In this document: in pieces, positions 1 through 8,843 of the stretch | Position numbering within the stretch: the first letter of the stretch is position 1 | How the letters are laid out: each line of letters starts with the position of its first letter | Origin: Candidatus Endomicrobiellum cubanum | GTDB taxonomy: Bacteria > Elusimicrobiota > Endomicrobiia > Endomicrobiales > Endomicrobiaceae | Assembly (NCBI GenBank): GCA_031269735.1 | Contig: JAISYS010000027.1 | Location: forward strand, 1 to 32,883 | Reading direction: 5' to 3' | DNA: 32,883 nucleotides | Notes under the pieces: model-generated | What the model was told of the DNA's origin: nothing | The model's database searches: none | What the model saw: the letters and a program-made list of their open reading frames with translations, nothing else | Program-made: the position numbers and the translations under genes

Positions 1-73
1 TCTAAACAACTATATATTATTTTACATAATTAGTGTATATTATGTAAAATAATATAGTAAAAAGATGTTTAGA
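1..73. repeat. Long imperfect inverted repeat (AT-rich hairpin)
   Basis: The outer arms TCTAAACA (1-8) and TGTTTAGA (66-73) are exact reverse complements. The inner arms 10-30 and 39-57 pair almost perfectly, with a two-base length difference, around the loop 31-38. It could be a bidirectional transcription terminator, a cruciform, or the remnant of a small mobile element. The TCTAAAC ends resemble the ends of the intergenic elements at 4007-4087 and 8671-8824. The window begins at base 1, so the structure may extend further left. Confidence 0.6.
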
Positions 74-362
74 CTATTATTTATGTTAAGATATAAAGAA
101 AAGATAAACTCTTTTATAGTAGAGAATATGTATTAAATACTTTTATATTATTGCTTTTTCTTCCGGGGGAACCCTAATGCTAAAGTCAGGAGAATATTGG
201 AGCAGTGTATAAGGTTGGAAACCCAAGAAGACCAAGACTTACAGTGAAAAAGGAATATAAGGAAGTGCTAGGTATAAAAAAACAAATTCATAGACTTATT
301 TGTAAAAGATTATAAATAATGTGAGGGGTTTAACATATCCTAAAATAAAAAGAGGGGTAAAG
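74..362. other. Non-coding or decayed stretch upstream of phoH
   Basis: No intact gene is visible. The only open stretch on the + strand is about 43 codons, from after the stop at 181-183 to the TAA at 313-315. Its only in-frame start candidate is GTG 205. It encodes a basic peptide (GNPRRPRL, then Lys-rich) that I cannot assign. Bases 163-185 are unusually GC-rich for this window, with CCGGGGGAACCC and then CTAATGCTAAAG. The 3' end carries GAGGGGTTTA around 322-332, reminiscent of the GGGTTTTAG ends of the dispersed element. It may be a decayed gene or a diverged copy of that element. The purine-rich GAGGGGTAAAG just before 363 is the phoH ribosome binding site. Confidence 0.35.
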
Positions 363-1662
363 ATGAAAACATTTGTTTTAGATACCAATGTTTTGTTGTA
401 TGTCCAGATGCTATGGTTGCTTTTGATGATAACAAAGTTGTTGTTCCAATAACTGTTATTGAAGAACTAGACACTTTTAAAAAATTAAATAATGAAAGAG
501 GTCGTAGTGCAAGGCTTATATCAAGAAAACTAGATTTTTTAAGATAAATGCTAAGTTATCTGATGGTGTAAAAATTAAAAATGGTGGAGTCATCAAGATA
601 GAAATGAATCGTCATGATGTAGATTTACCTTCAGATTTTACAAGTCGAAAGTCTGACAATCAAATATTAAAAGTAGTGCTGAGTTTAAAACAAAAAGGCG
701 AAAATGTAATTTTTATAACAAAAGACGTTAATTTAAGAATTAAATCTAAAATTTTAGGTTTGCAAGCTAAAAACTATGAAAGTTTTAAGATAAAAATAGA
801 TGAACTTTATACAGGTTGGAAAGAAATAAAAGTTAGTGCTGACAAAATAGACAATTTTTATAGAGATTGGAGTTTACATTTAGATAAGGAATTTTATCCC
901 AAAGAGTTTATTGTTTTAAAAGATGAGTTTGGTTCTTCAAAAACTGCTTTAGCGAAGTACTCAAAAGAAGATAAAATGCTGTCACAAATTTTTCATCAAA
1001 AATCTATACCTTGGGGACTAAAGCCACTAAATACAGAACAAAAGTTTGCTATAGAATTGTTACTATGTAATGAAGTTAAACTTGTTACGCTAATAGGTTT
1101 GCCTGGTGCTGGAAAAACAATTCTTGCTCTTGCTTGTGGATTGCAAAAAGTTGTAGAAGAAAGACAATTCAGAAAGCTTTATATAGCTAGGCTTATAATT
1201 CCTATGGGACGTGATATTGGATTTTTACCTGGGTCAAAAGAAGAAAAGTTAGGTGCATGGAGGGGTGCTATAAATGATAATTTAGAATTCCTTAGGGATA
1301 AAGGGCAGTCTGATTCAAAAACAGACGAAAAAATTAATTATCTTTTTAGCGCAGGGCAAATAGAAATTGATTCGTTGACTTATATAAGAGGACGTTCTTT
1401 GCCTCAACAATATATAATTATTGACGATGTTCAAAATTTAACCACACATGAAATTAAGACAATCACTTCTCGCGCTGGAAATGGCACCAAGATAGTTTTG
1501 ACAGGGGATCCTTATCAAATAGATAATCCTTACCTTGATGTATCTTCTAATGGTCTTAGCTATTTAGTAGAAAGGTTTAAAGGTCAAGAAATTTTTGGAC
1601 ATATAACTTTTTCGAAAAGTGAAAGGAGTGCTTTAGCTGCTTTATCTTCAGAGCTATTGTAG
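363..1662 (+). pseudogene. phoH: phoH-family PIN/ATPase protein, broken by two frameshifts
   Basis: This is a PhoH-like protein with an N-terminal PIN domain and a C-terminal PhoH P-loop ATPase, a family linked to RNA metabolism. Translation from ATG 363 gives MKTFVLDTNVLLY. The frame is lost at about 402-404, where one base appears missing before PDAMVAFDDNKVVVP. The second frame reads through the PIN core (VIEELDTFKKLN, RGRSARLISRKLDFLR) to TAA 545-547. About one more missing base shifts it into the third frame (KLSDGVKIKNGG), which is open from before ATG 604 to 1662. The ATPase half is intact in length, with Walker A GLPGAGKT near 1096-1119. The Walker B segment reads IIIDDVQNL where the family usually has DEAQN. 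A restarted 352-aa protein from 604 would lack the PIN nuclease half. Either this is a decaying gene or the bases are sequencing errors; the two concordant single-base losses resemble those in apt at 32017. Confidence 0.85.
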
Positions 1663-1671
1663 TAAAGATAA

Positions 1672-2541
1672 ATGGATCAAGATAATAAGTTTATAGATAT
1701 GCATATTCACACAAATTATTCGGATGGTGTTTTTTCGCCCAAAGAAGTTGTTGAGTATGCTAACAAGATGAATTTATTGGCTATAAGCATAACAGATCAC
1801 GATTGTGTAGACGGAATTGATGAAGCTTTAAGAGCAGCTAAAAAGTGTAATATTGAAGTTATCCCAGGGATAGAACTTTCTTGCCAAGTCGAGACTAACT
1901 TGCAAAAAAATGAAATGCATATTTTAGGGTATTTTATAGATTATAAATCTCAAAAACTTCAAAATGTTTTGGCGACTTTCAAACAAGCGCGTTATGACAG
2001 AGCGTTGACAATGTTAGATAAATTAAAAGAGCACAATATTGTTTTAAAAGATAAATCTTTTATACAAAATGCTCAAAATCAATCTATAGGAAGACTTCAC
2101 TTTGCTAAAGCTTTGGTTATGGAAGGTTTCGTTGGTAGTGTTCAGGAGGCTTTTCAAAGATATTTGTCATATGATAAACCCGCCTATGTGCCTAAACATT
2201 ACATGAGTGCTATAGAGGCAATAGAACTTATTTTAAGTGTTGGAGGATTGCCTATTATGGCTCACCCTTTCCATATGCATTATAACGATAAAGCTGTGTT
2301 AAAAGACCTTGTTGATAATGGTCTTGCTGGAATGGAAGTTTGGCATGTAAAACATACAGACAGCTTAGTGAAGAAATTTTTAGAATTAGCAAAAGAATTT
2401 AATCTCCTTGTAACGGGTGGATCTGACTGTCATGGACCATTTAAAAAAGATATTCCCATTATGGGTAGAATAAAAGTGCCTTATTATGTTTTAGGTGACC
2501 TAAAAGTAGCAAATCAAAAACGGTCAAATAAGTTAAATTAA
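1672..2541 (+). CDS. PHP-domain phosphoesterase (TrpH/RnaAM-like)
   Basis: This 289-aa protein has the full set of PHP metal-binding motifs: HIHTNYSDG at residues 11-19, TDHD near 41-44, the glutamate in PGIELS, MHILGYF, MAHPFH, and GGSDCHG near the C-terminus. That pattern matches the YciV/TrpH group, which includes 3',5'-nucleoside bisphosphate phosphatase and 5'-3' exoribonuclease activities. The substrate here cannot be fixed from sequence. Length is normal for the family. It starts 10 nt after the phoH reading frame and ends 4 nt before the DUF2779 nuclease gene, so the three probably share a transcript. The Shine-Dalgarno signal is weak. Confidence 0.9.
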   Translation: MDQDNKFIDMHIHTNYSDGVFSPKEVVEYANKMNLLAISITDHDCVDGIDEALRAAKKCNIEVIPGIELSCQVETNLQKNEMHILGYFIDYKSQKLQNVLATFKQARYDRALTMLDKLKEHNIVLKDKSFIQNAQNQSIGRLHFAKALVMEGFVGSVQEAFQRYLSYDKPAYVPKHYMSAIEAIELILSVGGLPIMAHPFHMHYNDKAVLKDLVDNGLAGMEVWHVKHTDSLVKKFLELAKEFNLLVTGGSDCHGPFKKDIPIMGRIKVPYYVLGDLKVANQKRSNKLN

Positions 2542-2545
2542 TATA

Positions 2546-4015
2546 ATGGAATATATAAATAAAACAGTTTTTATAAACTACTTAAATTGTCCAACCCTTG
2601 CTTGGCTTACAAAAAGAAATAAAATACCAAAACTTACAGGTTTAAATAATGATTTTCTCATATATGAAAGCAAGAATATTCGCCAAAAAGCATGGCAACT
2701 TTTTAATGATTCTGTTGTTGTTCACAAATCTGAAGATATAGATGTATTTTTACAAACGAAAGATTTAATTGCAAACCGTAAAATATATGGGATTTGTAAT
2801 GCTCTTTTTACGGCAGAAGGATATTATATAAAAGCAGATATACTAAAAAGAACTGATAAAAACTCATGGCATTTGTTTGAAGTCAAGTCAGGCAGCAAAT
2901 GTAAAGAAAAATATACAAACGACATAGCTTTTACTGCAATGGTTTTATCAAAAGCAAACGTTAATGTATCTCAATATAGTATATTGCATTTGTCCAATGA
3001 TTATCGTTTAAATATGCAAATAGACAGTCTTTTTAAAGAAGTAGATTTGACTGAAAAAGTGAATCTTAAACTTATGGAATTCTTTTCTATTTCAGACCAA
3101 ATGTTAAAAGACGTAAATTCTCAAGAAATGCCCGTACCATATTTAAAAAGAAGATGTAAGAATTGCCTGGTTTTTGACGTATGTATGGGTAAAAATGTTA
3201 AGAATCATATTTTTGATTTACCGAGATTATCTATCCCTGCTGTGGAGGAATTAATAGCACTTAAAGTAGATACAATTGATAAAGTTCCAGATGATTTTGA
3301 ACTTACGCCAATGCAGCAGATAGTTAAAAACAGTGTTTTAACAAATACAACTTATGTCTCTGATACTTTAAAAGACGAACTGAATAATATAAAACAGCCT
3401 TATTATTATCTTGATTTTGAGTCTGTTACCACAATAATGCCATTATATCCAGATGTTGCTCCACATACTCAGATATTGACACAGTTTTCTTTAGATAAAG
3501 CTGACAATGTAGGGAATATATTAAATCATTATGAGTATATTGCAGATCATACAAAAGATTGTCGTAGAGAAATTGCAATACACCTTATTGAATCTTTAAA
3601 GCAAGATGGCAGTATTATAACTTATTCAAATTCAGAACGTATATCTATACTAAAACTTGCAGATCTATTTGAAGACTTAAGGGAAAGTTTAAATAAAATA
3701 GCTGTTCGAATAGTGGACTTAGAGCTAATTTTAAAGAAAAATTATTATGATGTAAATTTTCATGGGCGAAGTTCAATAAAAAAAGTTTTGCCTATATTAA
3801 TACCAAAGGAAACTTACTCAGATTTGGAAATAGGTGATGGTGATGCTGCTGCTGCTTCTTTTGCTTTTATAGCAAAGGGGATGTACGATAAAGATCAGAT
3901 AGCGCAAACAAAAAAGAACTTGTTGAAATATTGTGCAAAAGATACTGCTGCTATGATTTATATACATCAGTTTTTGATTAATGTTGCAAAAAATTCATTA
4001 TATAAAGGTTTTTAG
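2546..4015 (+). CDS. DUF2779 protein: RecB/Cas4-like nuclease fused to DEDDy-type exonuclease
   Basis: This 489-aa protein carries two nuclease signatures. The N-terminal half has D98, then E112-V-K114, the spacing of a PD-(D/E)XK nuclease. It also has C15 plus C204-x2-C207-x5-C213, the four-cysteine layout that holds an iron-sulfur cluster in Cas4 and AddB nucleases. The C-terminal half is the DUF2779 region, beginning YYLDFES with D290 and E292, then SIKKVLPILIP, and ending Y462-C-A-K-D466. This fits the first and third exonuclease motifs of the DEDDy RNase H-like fold; the middle motif is probably around TYSNSERI (359-366). The nuclease assignment is inference from motifs. The biological role is unknown, though DNA or RNA processing or repair is likely. 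It follows the PHP gene by 4 nt. The stop codon sits inside a repeat-like motif at 4007-4022. Confidence 0.85.
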   Translation: MEYINKTVFINYLNCPTLAWLTKRNKIPKLTGLNNDFLIYESKNIRQKAWQLFNDSVVVHKSEDIDVFLQTKDLIANRKIYGICNALFTAEGYYIKADILKRTDKNSWHLFEVKSGSKCKEKYTNDIAFTAMVLSKANVNVSQYSILHLSNDYRLNMQIDSLFKEVDLTEKVNLKLMEFFSISDQMLKDVNSQEMPVPYLKRRCKNCLVFDVCMGKNVKNHIFDLPRLSIPAVEELIALKVDTIDKVPDDFELTPMQQIVKNSVLTNTTYVSDTLKDELNNIKQPYYYLDFESVTTIMPLYPDVAPHTQILTQFSLDKADNVGNILNHYEYIADHTKDCRREIAIHLIESLKQDGSIITYSNSERISILKLADLFEDLRESLNKIAVRIVDLELILKKNYYDVNFHGRSSIKKVLPILIPKETYSDLEIGDGDAAAASFAFIAKGMYDKDQIAQTKKNLLKYCAKDTAAMIYIHQFLINVAKNSLYKGF

Positions 4016-4087
4016 AGAGACCCTAAGATGACAAAACATATCAAAAATTATATAATCAAAATCAAAACTGGGTTTTAGTGATACCCA
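4007..4087. repeat. Short intergenic element with GGTTTTAG-type ends
   Basis: The gap after the DUF2779 gene starts with GGTTTTTAGAGAGACC (4007-4022) and finishes with TGGGTTTTAGTGATACCCA (4069-4087). The second is a small hairpin with a 5-bp stem. Both are variants of one motif, also seen at 8671-8688 (opposite strand), 8808-8824 and 9875-9891. The sequence between them is AT-rich with no credible gene, only a 16-codon open frame from 4028. It may be a shortened copy of the element described at 8671-8824. Confidence 0.45.
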
Positions 4088-4105
4088 ATCATTTAATGAG
4101 GTTAT

Positions 4106-5407
4106 ATGTATAAAAATCTACTTGAAAAAATTAATTCTCATAATGCAAAGGTTGGCGTTATAGGGCAAGGATATGTGGGGCTTCCTTTGTCTTGCCAGCT
4201 TGCAAAACAAGGTTTTAGTGTTACAGGTTTTGAAGTAGATGAGTCTAAAGTTAAGATGATAAATAATGGCAAGTCTTATATTGATGATGTAAGTTCTTAC
4301 GATTTAAAAGAGTTAGTTAGATCTGGCAAGATTTCTGCTGACTCAAACTTTAGAAATCTTTCAAAGATGGACGTATTAATTATTTGTGTGCCTACGCCTC
4401 TTAGAAAATCTAAAGATCCAGATCTATCTTATATATTGGAAGCAGCAAAAAATGTTAGAGAAACTTTAAAAAAAGGGCAACTTGTTATATTGGAATCTAC
4501 AACTTATCCTGGTACTACAGAAGAGTTAGTTCTTCCAATACTGGAAGAAACAGGTTTGGAAGTGGGTAAAGATTTTTTTTTAGCTTTTAGTCCAGAAAGG
4601 ATCGATCCGTCAAATAAGAAATTTGATATAAAGAATACTCCAAAAATTGTTGGCGGTATATGCGAAAAGTGTACTGAACTTGCCTCAAACGTGTACTCGT
4701 CTTTTACAAAAGTTTATAAAGTTTCTTCAAGCCAGACTGCAGAAATGGTAAAACTTTTGGAGAATACTTTTAGGTCTGTAAATATTGCTTTAGTTAACGA
4801 AGTTACTTTAATGTGTGATAAATTAGGACTTAATGTCTGGGAAATTATAGATGCAGCGTCAACAAAACCCTTTGGATTTATGCCTTTTTATCCTGGTCCT
4901 GGAATAGGTGGTCATTGCATACCATTGGACCCACATTATTTATCGTGGAAACTTAAAACGGTGAATTTCTATTCAAGATTTATAGATTTAGCTGGAGATG
5001 TAAACGCTAAAATGCCAGATTATGTTGTTTCAAAATTACAAGATGCACTAAATGTAAGATCTAAAGTTTTAAAAAATGCTAAAATTTTAATTTTAGGTAT
5101 AGCTTATAAAAAGGATGTAGCTGATGAAAGAGAGTCGCCAGCCATAGATGTTATAAATATATTGTTTGAAAAAATGGCAAATGTCTTTTATTATGACCCT
5201 CATGTACCTATTATGAAAAATTGTGGATGCGGCAAAACTTTACGTTCTTTAAGCAATCTCAACAACTTAAATAAGTTTGATGCTGTTGTAGTAGTTACAG
5301 ATCATTCAGATGTTGATTACAAGAAAATTTTAAAAAATGTTAAAGTTATTGTTGACACAAGAAATGTTTTTAAGAACATTAAATCTAGTAAAGTCATAAG
5401 GATATAA
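4106..5407 (+). CDS. Nucleotide-sugar dehydrogenase, probably UDP-N-acetylhexosamine 6-dehydrogenase (WbpA-like)
   Basis: It oxidises C6 of a UDP-sugar to the uronic acid in two NAD-dependent steps, supplying acidic sugars for LPS O-antigen or capsule. The 433-aa protein has the Rossmann motif GQGYVG (20-25), the catalytic region LESTTYPGTT (129-138), K216 and N220 in MVKLLENTFR, and catalytic C271 in GPGIGGHCIPLDP. The segment GFMPFYPGPGIGGHC is characteristic of the WbpA branch rather than UDP-glucose dehydrogenases. The choice between UDP-GlcNAc and another UDP-hexosamine is inference. A GAGG ribosome binding site lies just before ATG 4106. It stands apart from the other sugar genes because recA follows it. 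Confidence 0.9.
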   Translation: MYKNLLEKINSHNAKVGVIGQGYVGLPLSCQLAKQGFSVTGFEVDESKVKMINNGKSYIDDVSSYDLKELVRSGKISADSNFRNLSKMDVLIICVPTPLRKSKDPDLSYILEAAKNVRETLKKGQLVILESTTYPGTTEELVLPILEETGLEVGKDFFLAFSPERIDPSNKKFDIKNTPKIVGGICEKCTELASNVYSSFTKVYKVSSSQTAEMVKLLENTFRSVNIALVNEVTLMCDKLGLNVWEIIDAASTKPFGFMPFYPGPGIGGHCIPLDPHYLSWKLKTVNFYSRFIDLAGDVNAKMPDYVVSKLQDALNVRSKVLKNAKILILGIAYKKDVADERESPAIDVINILFEKMANVFYYDPHVPIMKNCGCGKTLRSLSNLNNLNKFDAVVVVTDHSDVDYKKILKNVKVIVDTRNVFKNIKSSKVIRI

Positions 5408-5474
5408 AAAATAAAAGTTGATGCAGTTTAGATAAATTTTAAAAATTATAGTTTTTAATACCTTCGGAGGGAGT

Positions 5475-6545
5475 ATGGCAAAAGATGAAAAGCTTAAAGC
5501 CTTAGATTTAGCTTTGTCTCAAATTGAAAAAGATTTTGGCAAAGAAGCGATTATGAGGCTTGGAGAAAAGCATGCAAGAGAAAATGTGGATTCTATATCT
5601 ACTGGCGCACTTCCTTTAGATATTGCTATAGGTATTGGAGGTATTCCCAGAGGCAGGATAATTGAAATTTATGGACCAGAAGCTTCTGGAAAGACTACAC
5701 TTGCTTTATGTATGGTAGCGCAAACCCAAAAACTTGGAGGAATAGCAGCGTATATAGATGCTGAACATGCAATGGATCCAGAATATGCAAAAAAGATAGG
5801 TGTAGATATAGATAATCTTTTAATATCTCAGCCAGATTCTGGTGAGCAAGGTCTTGAAATTGCTGATAAACTTATACGTTCAGGAGCAGTAGACATAATT
5901 GTTGTAGATTCTGTAGCGGCTCTTGTACCAAAAGCTGAAATTGAAGGGGAGATGGGAGATTCTTTTGTGGGTCTTCAAGCTAGATTAATGAGCCAGGCTC
6001 TTAGAAAACTTACTTCTAATATTTCTAAATCAAAAACGTCTATTGTGTTTATAAATCAGTTAAGGCAAAAGATTGGAGTTATGTGGGGTAGTCCAGAAAC
6101 AACACCTGGAGGACTTGCTTTGAAATTTTATTCTTCTGTAAGACTTGATATTAGAAGAATTGAGTCTGTTAAAAAAGGAGAAGAAATTTTAGGGAATAGA
6201 GTGAGAGTAAAAGTTGTTAAAAATAAAGTAGCAGCTCCATTTAAACAAGCAGAGTTTGAAATAATTTTTGGTCAGGGTGTAGATAGGTTCGGTTATTTAA
6301 TAGATATGGGTGTAAATGATGGTATAATAGAAAAAGCAGGAGCTTTTTTTAGTTATAAAGGTGAGAAGCTTGGACAGGGTAGAGAAAATGTTAAAGTATT
6401 TTTAGCTATGAATCCTACCATTGCAGATGAAATAGAAACAAGAATAAGAGAGAAAGCTTTCAGTTTAGAGGAAGATAAAAGAAGTCAGTTAGAAGATTCC
6501 GATGTAAAGGAGAAAGTTTCTAAGAGTTCGAAGAGGGAGAAATAA
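5475..6545 (+). CDS. recA: Recombinase RecA
   Basis: RecA forms ATP-dependent filaments on single-stranded DNA, drives homologous pairing and triggers SOS-type responses. The 356-aa sequence is full length, with Walker [10 protein letters not shown] at 67-75, the Walker B region [12 protein letters not shown], and the L1/L2 DNA-binding region around [22 protein letters not shown]. The short C-terminal tail is mixed-charge and rich in Lys and Ser rather than strongly acidic. A strong GGAGGGAG site (5466-5473) precedes ATG 5475. The next gene begins 3 nt after the stop, so a glycosyltransferase is probably co-transcribed. No SOS-box-like operator was recognised upstream. RecA is intact although nearby phoH and apt are broken. 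Confidence 0.98.
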   Translation: MAKDEKLKALDLALSQIEKDFGKEAIMRLGEKHARENVDSISTGALPLDIAIGIGGIPRGRIIEIYGPEASGKTTLALCMVAQTQKLGGIAAYIDAEHAMDPEYAKKIGVDIDNLLISQPDSGEQGLEIADKLIRSGAVDIIVVDSVAALVPKAEIEGEMGDSFVGLQARLMSQALRKLTSNISKSKTSIVFINQLRQKIGVMWGSPETTPGGLALKFYSSVRLDIRRIESVKKGEEILGNRVRVKVVKNKVAAPFKQAEFEIIFGQGVDRFGYLIDMGVNDGIIEKAGAFFSYKGEKLGQGRENVKVFLAMNPTIADEIETRIREKAFSLEEDKRSQLEDSDVKEKVSKSSKREK

Positions 6546-6548
6546 GTA

Positions 6549-7742
6549 ATGATTATAAGTTGTAGAGGAGACAATGAACAATTATTAAAAGAAGCTGATT
6601 TAGATATATTTAATTTAAGTAAGAAGGTTTTAAGGGAGAAAAAACATATTTCTTTTAGAAGAAGTTTAAAAGACACATTAAAAAACTTTCCTACTTCTTT
6701 AAAGTTTTTTGCTTCTAGAAATAAAACTTCGAAGGTATATATTGCTATAATAATTTCTGGTGGGATGGGAGATATTTTAAGGCAAAAGGATGCCTTATTT
6801 GATATCTTAGAAATATTTCCAGAGGCTGTTATTGATCTATATGGTAAAACATATAGACGTTTTTTTTCTGATGTAGGAAATATAAGGTTTGTTTTTGGCA
6901 GATATTTTATAGGTTTTTCAAGAAGTAAGTATGACATAATAATAGATTATTTTTCTAGTGACAATGTTACAAGTGGTATTTGCGATTTAACTATTAACTC
7001 GTCAAAAACTAATGATTTAGTAAGATTTAAAAAAGATTTTGAAGATATAAAGAAACGATATAATAATTTGTTTGATTTTAATAGCCAATACTCTTTTCAA
7101 AAAAAAGCTTTAAATGAGGGTTTAAATTTTAATAGTGTAGCTAAGTTAACCGCTGGCGTTAAAGATTTTAAAAAGATTTCATTGCCTTTAGATTTTAAAG
7201 AACAAGATATCTCTAAGTTTGGTTTGTGTAAAAGTGTAAAATATATAACTTTTCAACATGGATGGGGTGATAAGGGGTATGTTCCTGGCGTAGTGCAGCC
7301 AGCTACACATCTTTGGGAAACAAAAAATTGGATAGAATTGTTTAAGGAAATAAAAAATACATTGCCTGAATATAAAATAGTTCAAATAGGTTTGGCGAGT
7401 CCTTATATTGATCATGTAGACGTTAACTTAGTTGGTAAAACTTCTTTTGATGAGTTTTGTTCTGTTATTAAGTACTCGTCATTGCATGTAGACACTGATT
7501 GTGGTTGTGTGCATATTGCTAAGGCTGTTAAAACTAAAGTAATTGTGCTTTTTGGACCTTCAAATGCAAAATATGTAGGTTATGATGACAATATAAATAT
7601 TGTATCTACTTCTTGTCGTGATTGTTTTGTAATAAATAAATGGTATGAAAGTTGCGTTAGAGGATTTCAGAGTCCGATTTGTATGCAGTCAATTAAACCA
7701 AATTTTGTTGTAAATGTTATAAGAGAGTTTTTTCAAAAATAA
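6549..7742 (+). CDS. Glycosyltransferase family 9 (heptosyltransferase-like)
   Basis: This 397-aa protein belongs to the ADP-heptose:LPS heptosyltransferase superfamily. The N-terminal Rossmann half starts with ISGGMGDILRQ around residues 69-80. The C-terminal sugar-nucleotide half contains HVDTDCGCVHIAKAV and VIVLFGPSNAKYVGY around 311-340, the region that binds the nucleotide sugar in GT9 enzymes. The N-terminal 65 residues are longer than usual. A pair of late cysteines (SCRDCF) is present. The donor and acceptor cannot be read from sequence; a role in LPS core or a related surface glycan is likely. It starts 3 nt after recA and is followed after 16 nt by the epimerase gene. Confidence 0.85.
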   Translation: MIISCRGDNEQLLKEADLDIFNLSKKVLREKKHISFRRSLKDTLKNFPTSLKFFASRNKTSKVYIAIIISGGMGDILRQKDALFDILEIFPEAVIDLYGKTYRRFFSDVGNIRFVFGRYFIGFSRSKYDIIIDYFSSDNVTSGICDLTINSSKTNDLVRFKKDFEDIKKRYNNLFDFNSQYSFQKKALNEGLNFNSVAKLTAGVKDFKKISLPLDFKEQDISKFGLCKSVKYITFQHGWGDKGYVPGVVQPATHLWETKNWIELFKEIKNTLPEYKIVQIGLASPYIDHVDVNLVGKTSFDEFCSVIKYSSLHVDTDCGCVHIAKAVKTKVIVLFGPSNAKYVGYDDNINIVSTSCRDCFVINKWYESCVRGFQSPICMQSIKPNFVVNVIREFFQK

Positions 7743-7758
7743 TCTAAAAGGCGGATAC

Positions 7759-8682
7759 ATGAAAATTATTGTAACAGGAGGAGCAGGTTTTATAGGTTCT
7801 AATATTGTAGATGTTTTAGTTGAAAATAAGCATTCAGTAGTTGTTTTGGATAATTTGTCTTCAGGTAATATTGAAAATGTAAACAAAAAGGCTAAGTTTT
7901 ACGAGTCTGATATTTGTGATCAAAAGAAAGTTTTAGAAATATTTAAAAAAGAGAAACCTCAAGTTGTAATACACCATGCTGCGCAAATTGACGTTAGAAA
8001 GTCCATGGCAGACCCTATTTTTGACGTTAATGTAAATATTATAGGTTCAATTAATGTTCTTAGTACGTGTGTAGAAGCAAAGGTTAAAAAAATTATTTTC
8101 GCTTCCTCGGGTGGTACGATTTATGGGGAATGTAAATCTGTAGCTCCAAAAGAAGATTCAATGCCAAATCCGCTTTCTCCATACGGAATTGCGAAAAATT
8201 CAGTGGAAAACTATATAAAGTTTTATTCTGAGATTTATGGTCTAGAATATACGATTTTAAGGTATGGGAATGTTTTTGGTCCAAGGCAAGATCCCAATGG
8301 GGAAGCAGGCGTGGTTGCAATATTTTCTCAAAGGATGCTTAAAAACGAGGATGTTGTAGTTTTTGGCGATGGAAAACAAATGAGAGATTATGTTTATGTT
8401 TGCGATGTAGTAGATGCAAATATTAAGTCTTTAACAAAAGGTAAAAATGAAGTTGTAAATATAGGTACGGCTAAAACAACTTCTGTTAATAGACTTGTAG
8501 AAGTTATGAGTAAATCTAGCGGATATAAGAAGAAAGCTATACGTAAACCTAAAAGAGATGGAGAGTTATTTAAAAGTTTTTTAAATATAAATAAAGCAAA
8601 AAAAGTTTTAGGGTGGGTCCCTAATGTTAGTTTAGATAAAGGAATAAAAATTACTTTAGAATATTTTAAAGGGTCTGTCTAA
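7759..8682 (+). CDS. NAD-dependent sugar epimerase/dehydratase (extended SDR, GalE-like)
   Basis: This 307-aa extended short-chain dehydrogenase most likely interconverts UDP-sugars (UDP-glucose or UDP-GlcNAc 4-epimerase type). Seen: NAD-binding GGAGFIGSN at 7-15, D31-N-L-S-S-G at the end of beta-2, the active-site serine in ASSGGTIYG (S116/S117), and the catalytic pair Y142-x3-K146 in PYGIAK. RYGNVFGPRQDP is the typical substrate-loop sequence. Length is close to the family norm. It sits between a GT9 transferase and a nucleotidyltransferase, consistent with surface polysaccharide precursor supply. The stop codon lies inside the motif GGGTCTGTCTAAAACCC (8671-8687), the start of an intergenic repeat-like element. 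Confidence 0.88.
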   Translation: MKIIVTGGAGFIGSNIVDVLVENKHSVVVLDNLSSGNIENVNKKAKFYESDICDQKKVLEIFKKEKPQVVIHHAAQIDVRKSMADPIFDVNVNIIGSINVLSTCVEAKVKKIIFASSGGTIYGECKSVAPKEDSMPNPLSPYGIAKNSVENYIKFYSEIYGLEYTILRYGNVFGPRQDPNGEAGVVAIFSQRMLKNEDVVVFGDGKQMRDYVYVCDVVDANIKSLTKGKNEVVNIGTAKTTSVNRLVEVMSKSSGYKKKAIRKPKRDGELFKSFLNINKAKKVLGWVPNVSLDKGIKITLEYFKGSV

Positions 8683-8824
8683 AACCCCTTGACGCATATC
8701 CCTACTGTGCCTTTTTTAGAACATCTGTGTTAAAAAACTTGTGTTTATCCTCGATAAACCTTATATTTTGTCCTTTGCATTGGCAAAAATTCACGCCAAT
8801 TATATTAGGGTTTTAGAGAAATAC
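8671..8824 (-). repeat. Diverged intergenic element, copy A (reverse orientation)
   Basis: The ends GGGTCTGTCTAAAACCC (8671-8687) and GGGTTTTAGAGAAATAC (8808-8824) are imperfect inverted repeats sharing a 10-base core (TCTAAAACCC / GGGTTTTAGA). Read on the minus strand, the interior aligns by eye with 11132-11275 on the plus strand. The best block is 8695-8737 against 11207-11249, about 33 identical of 44 aligned columns. On the minus strand the block can be read as HKFFNTDVLKKAQ, a stop, then GY; copy B reads HRFFNAGVSKIAQRGY in the corresponding frame. That suggests a decayed coding sequence. The minus strand also forms a 7-bp hairpin, GTTTATC-GAG-GATAAAC. No intact gene is present. Confidence 0.5.
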
Positions 8825-8843
8825 TAAAGGGAGACTTAAATAA

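Noticed and set aside
163-196. Resemblance to riboswitch pieces (a GGGGGAACC block as in c-di-AMP elements, AAGTCAGGAGA as in the cobalamin B12 box)
   Set aside because: Only short isolated matches; the other conserved blocks and the pairing pattern of either class are absent.
4009-4022. GTTTTAGAG-like start as in some type II CRISPR repeats
   Set aside because: There is no regular repeat-spacer array and no cas gene; copies are single and diverged.
4028-4078. Tiny open frame (16 codons) in the gap after the DUF2779 gene
   Set aside because: Too short, AT-driven Lys/Ile composition, no ribosome binding site, and it lies within the repeat-like gap.
6485-6937. 150-codon minus-strand open frame across the recA/GT9 junction
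   Set aside because: It is antisense to two well-supported genes, has low-complexity composition and no family features. Other minus-strand frames inside genes were dropped for the same reason.
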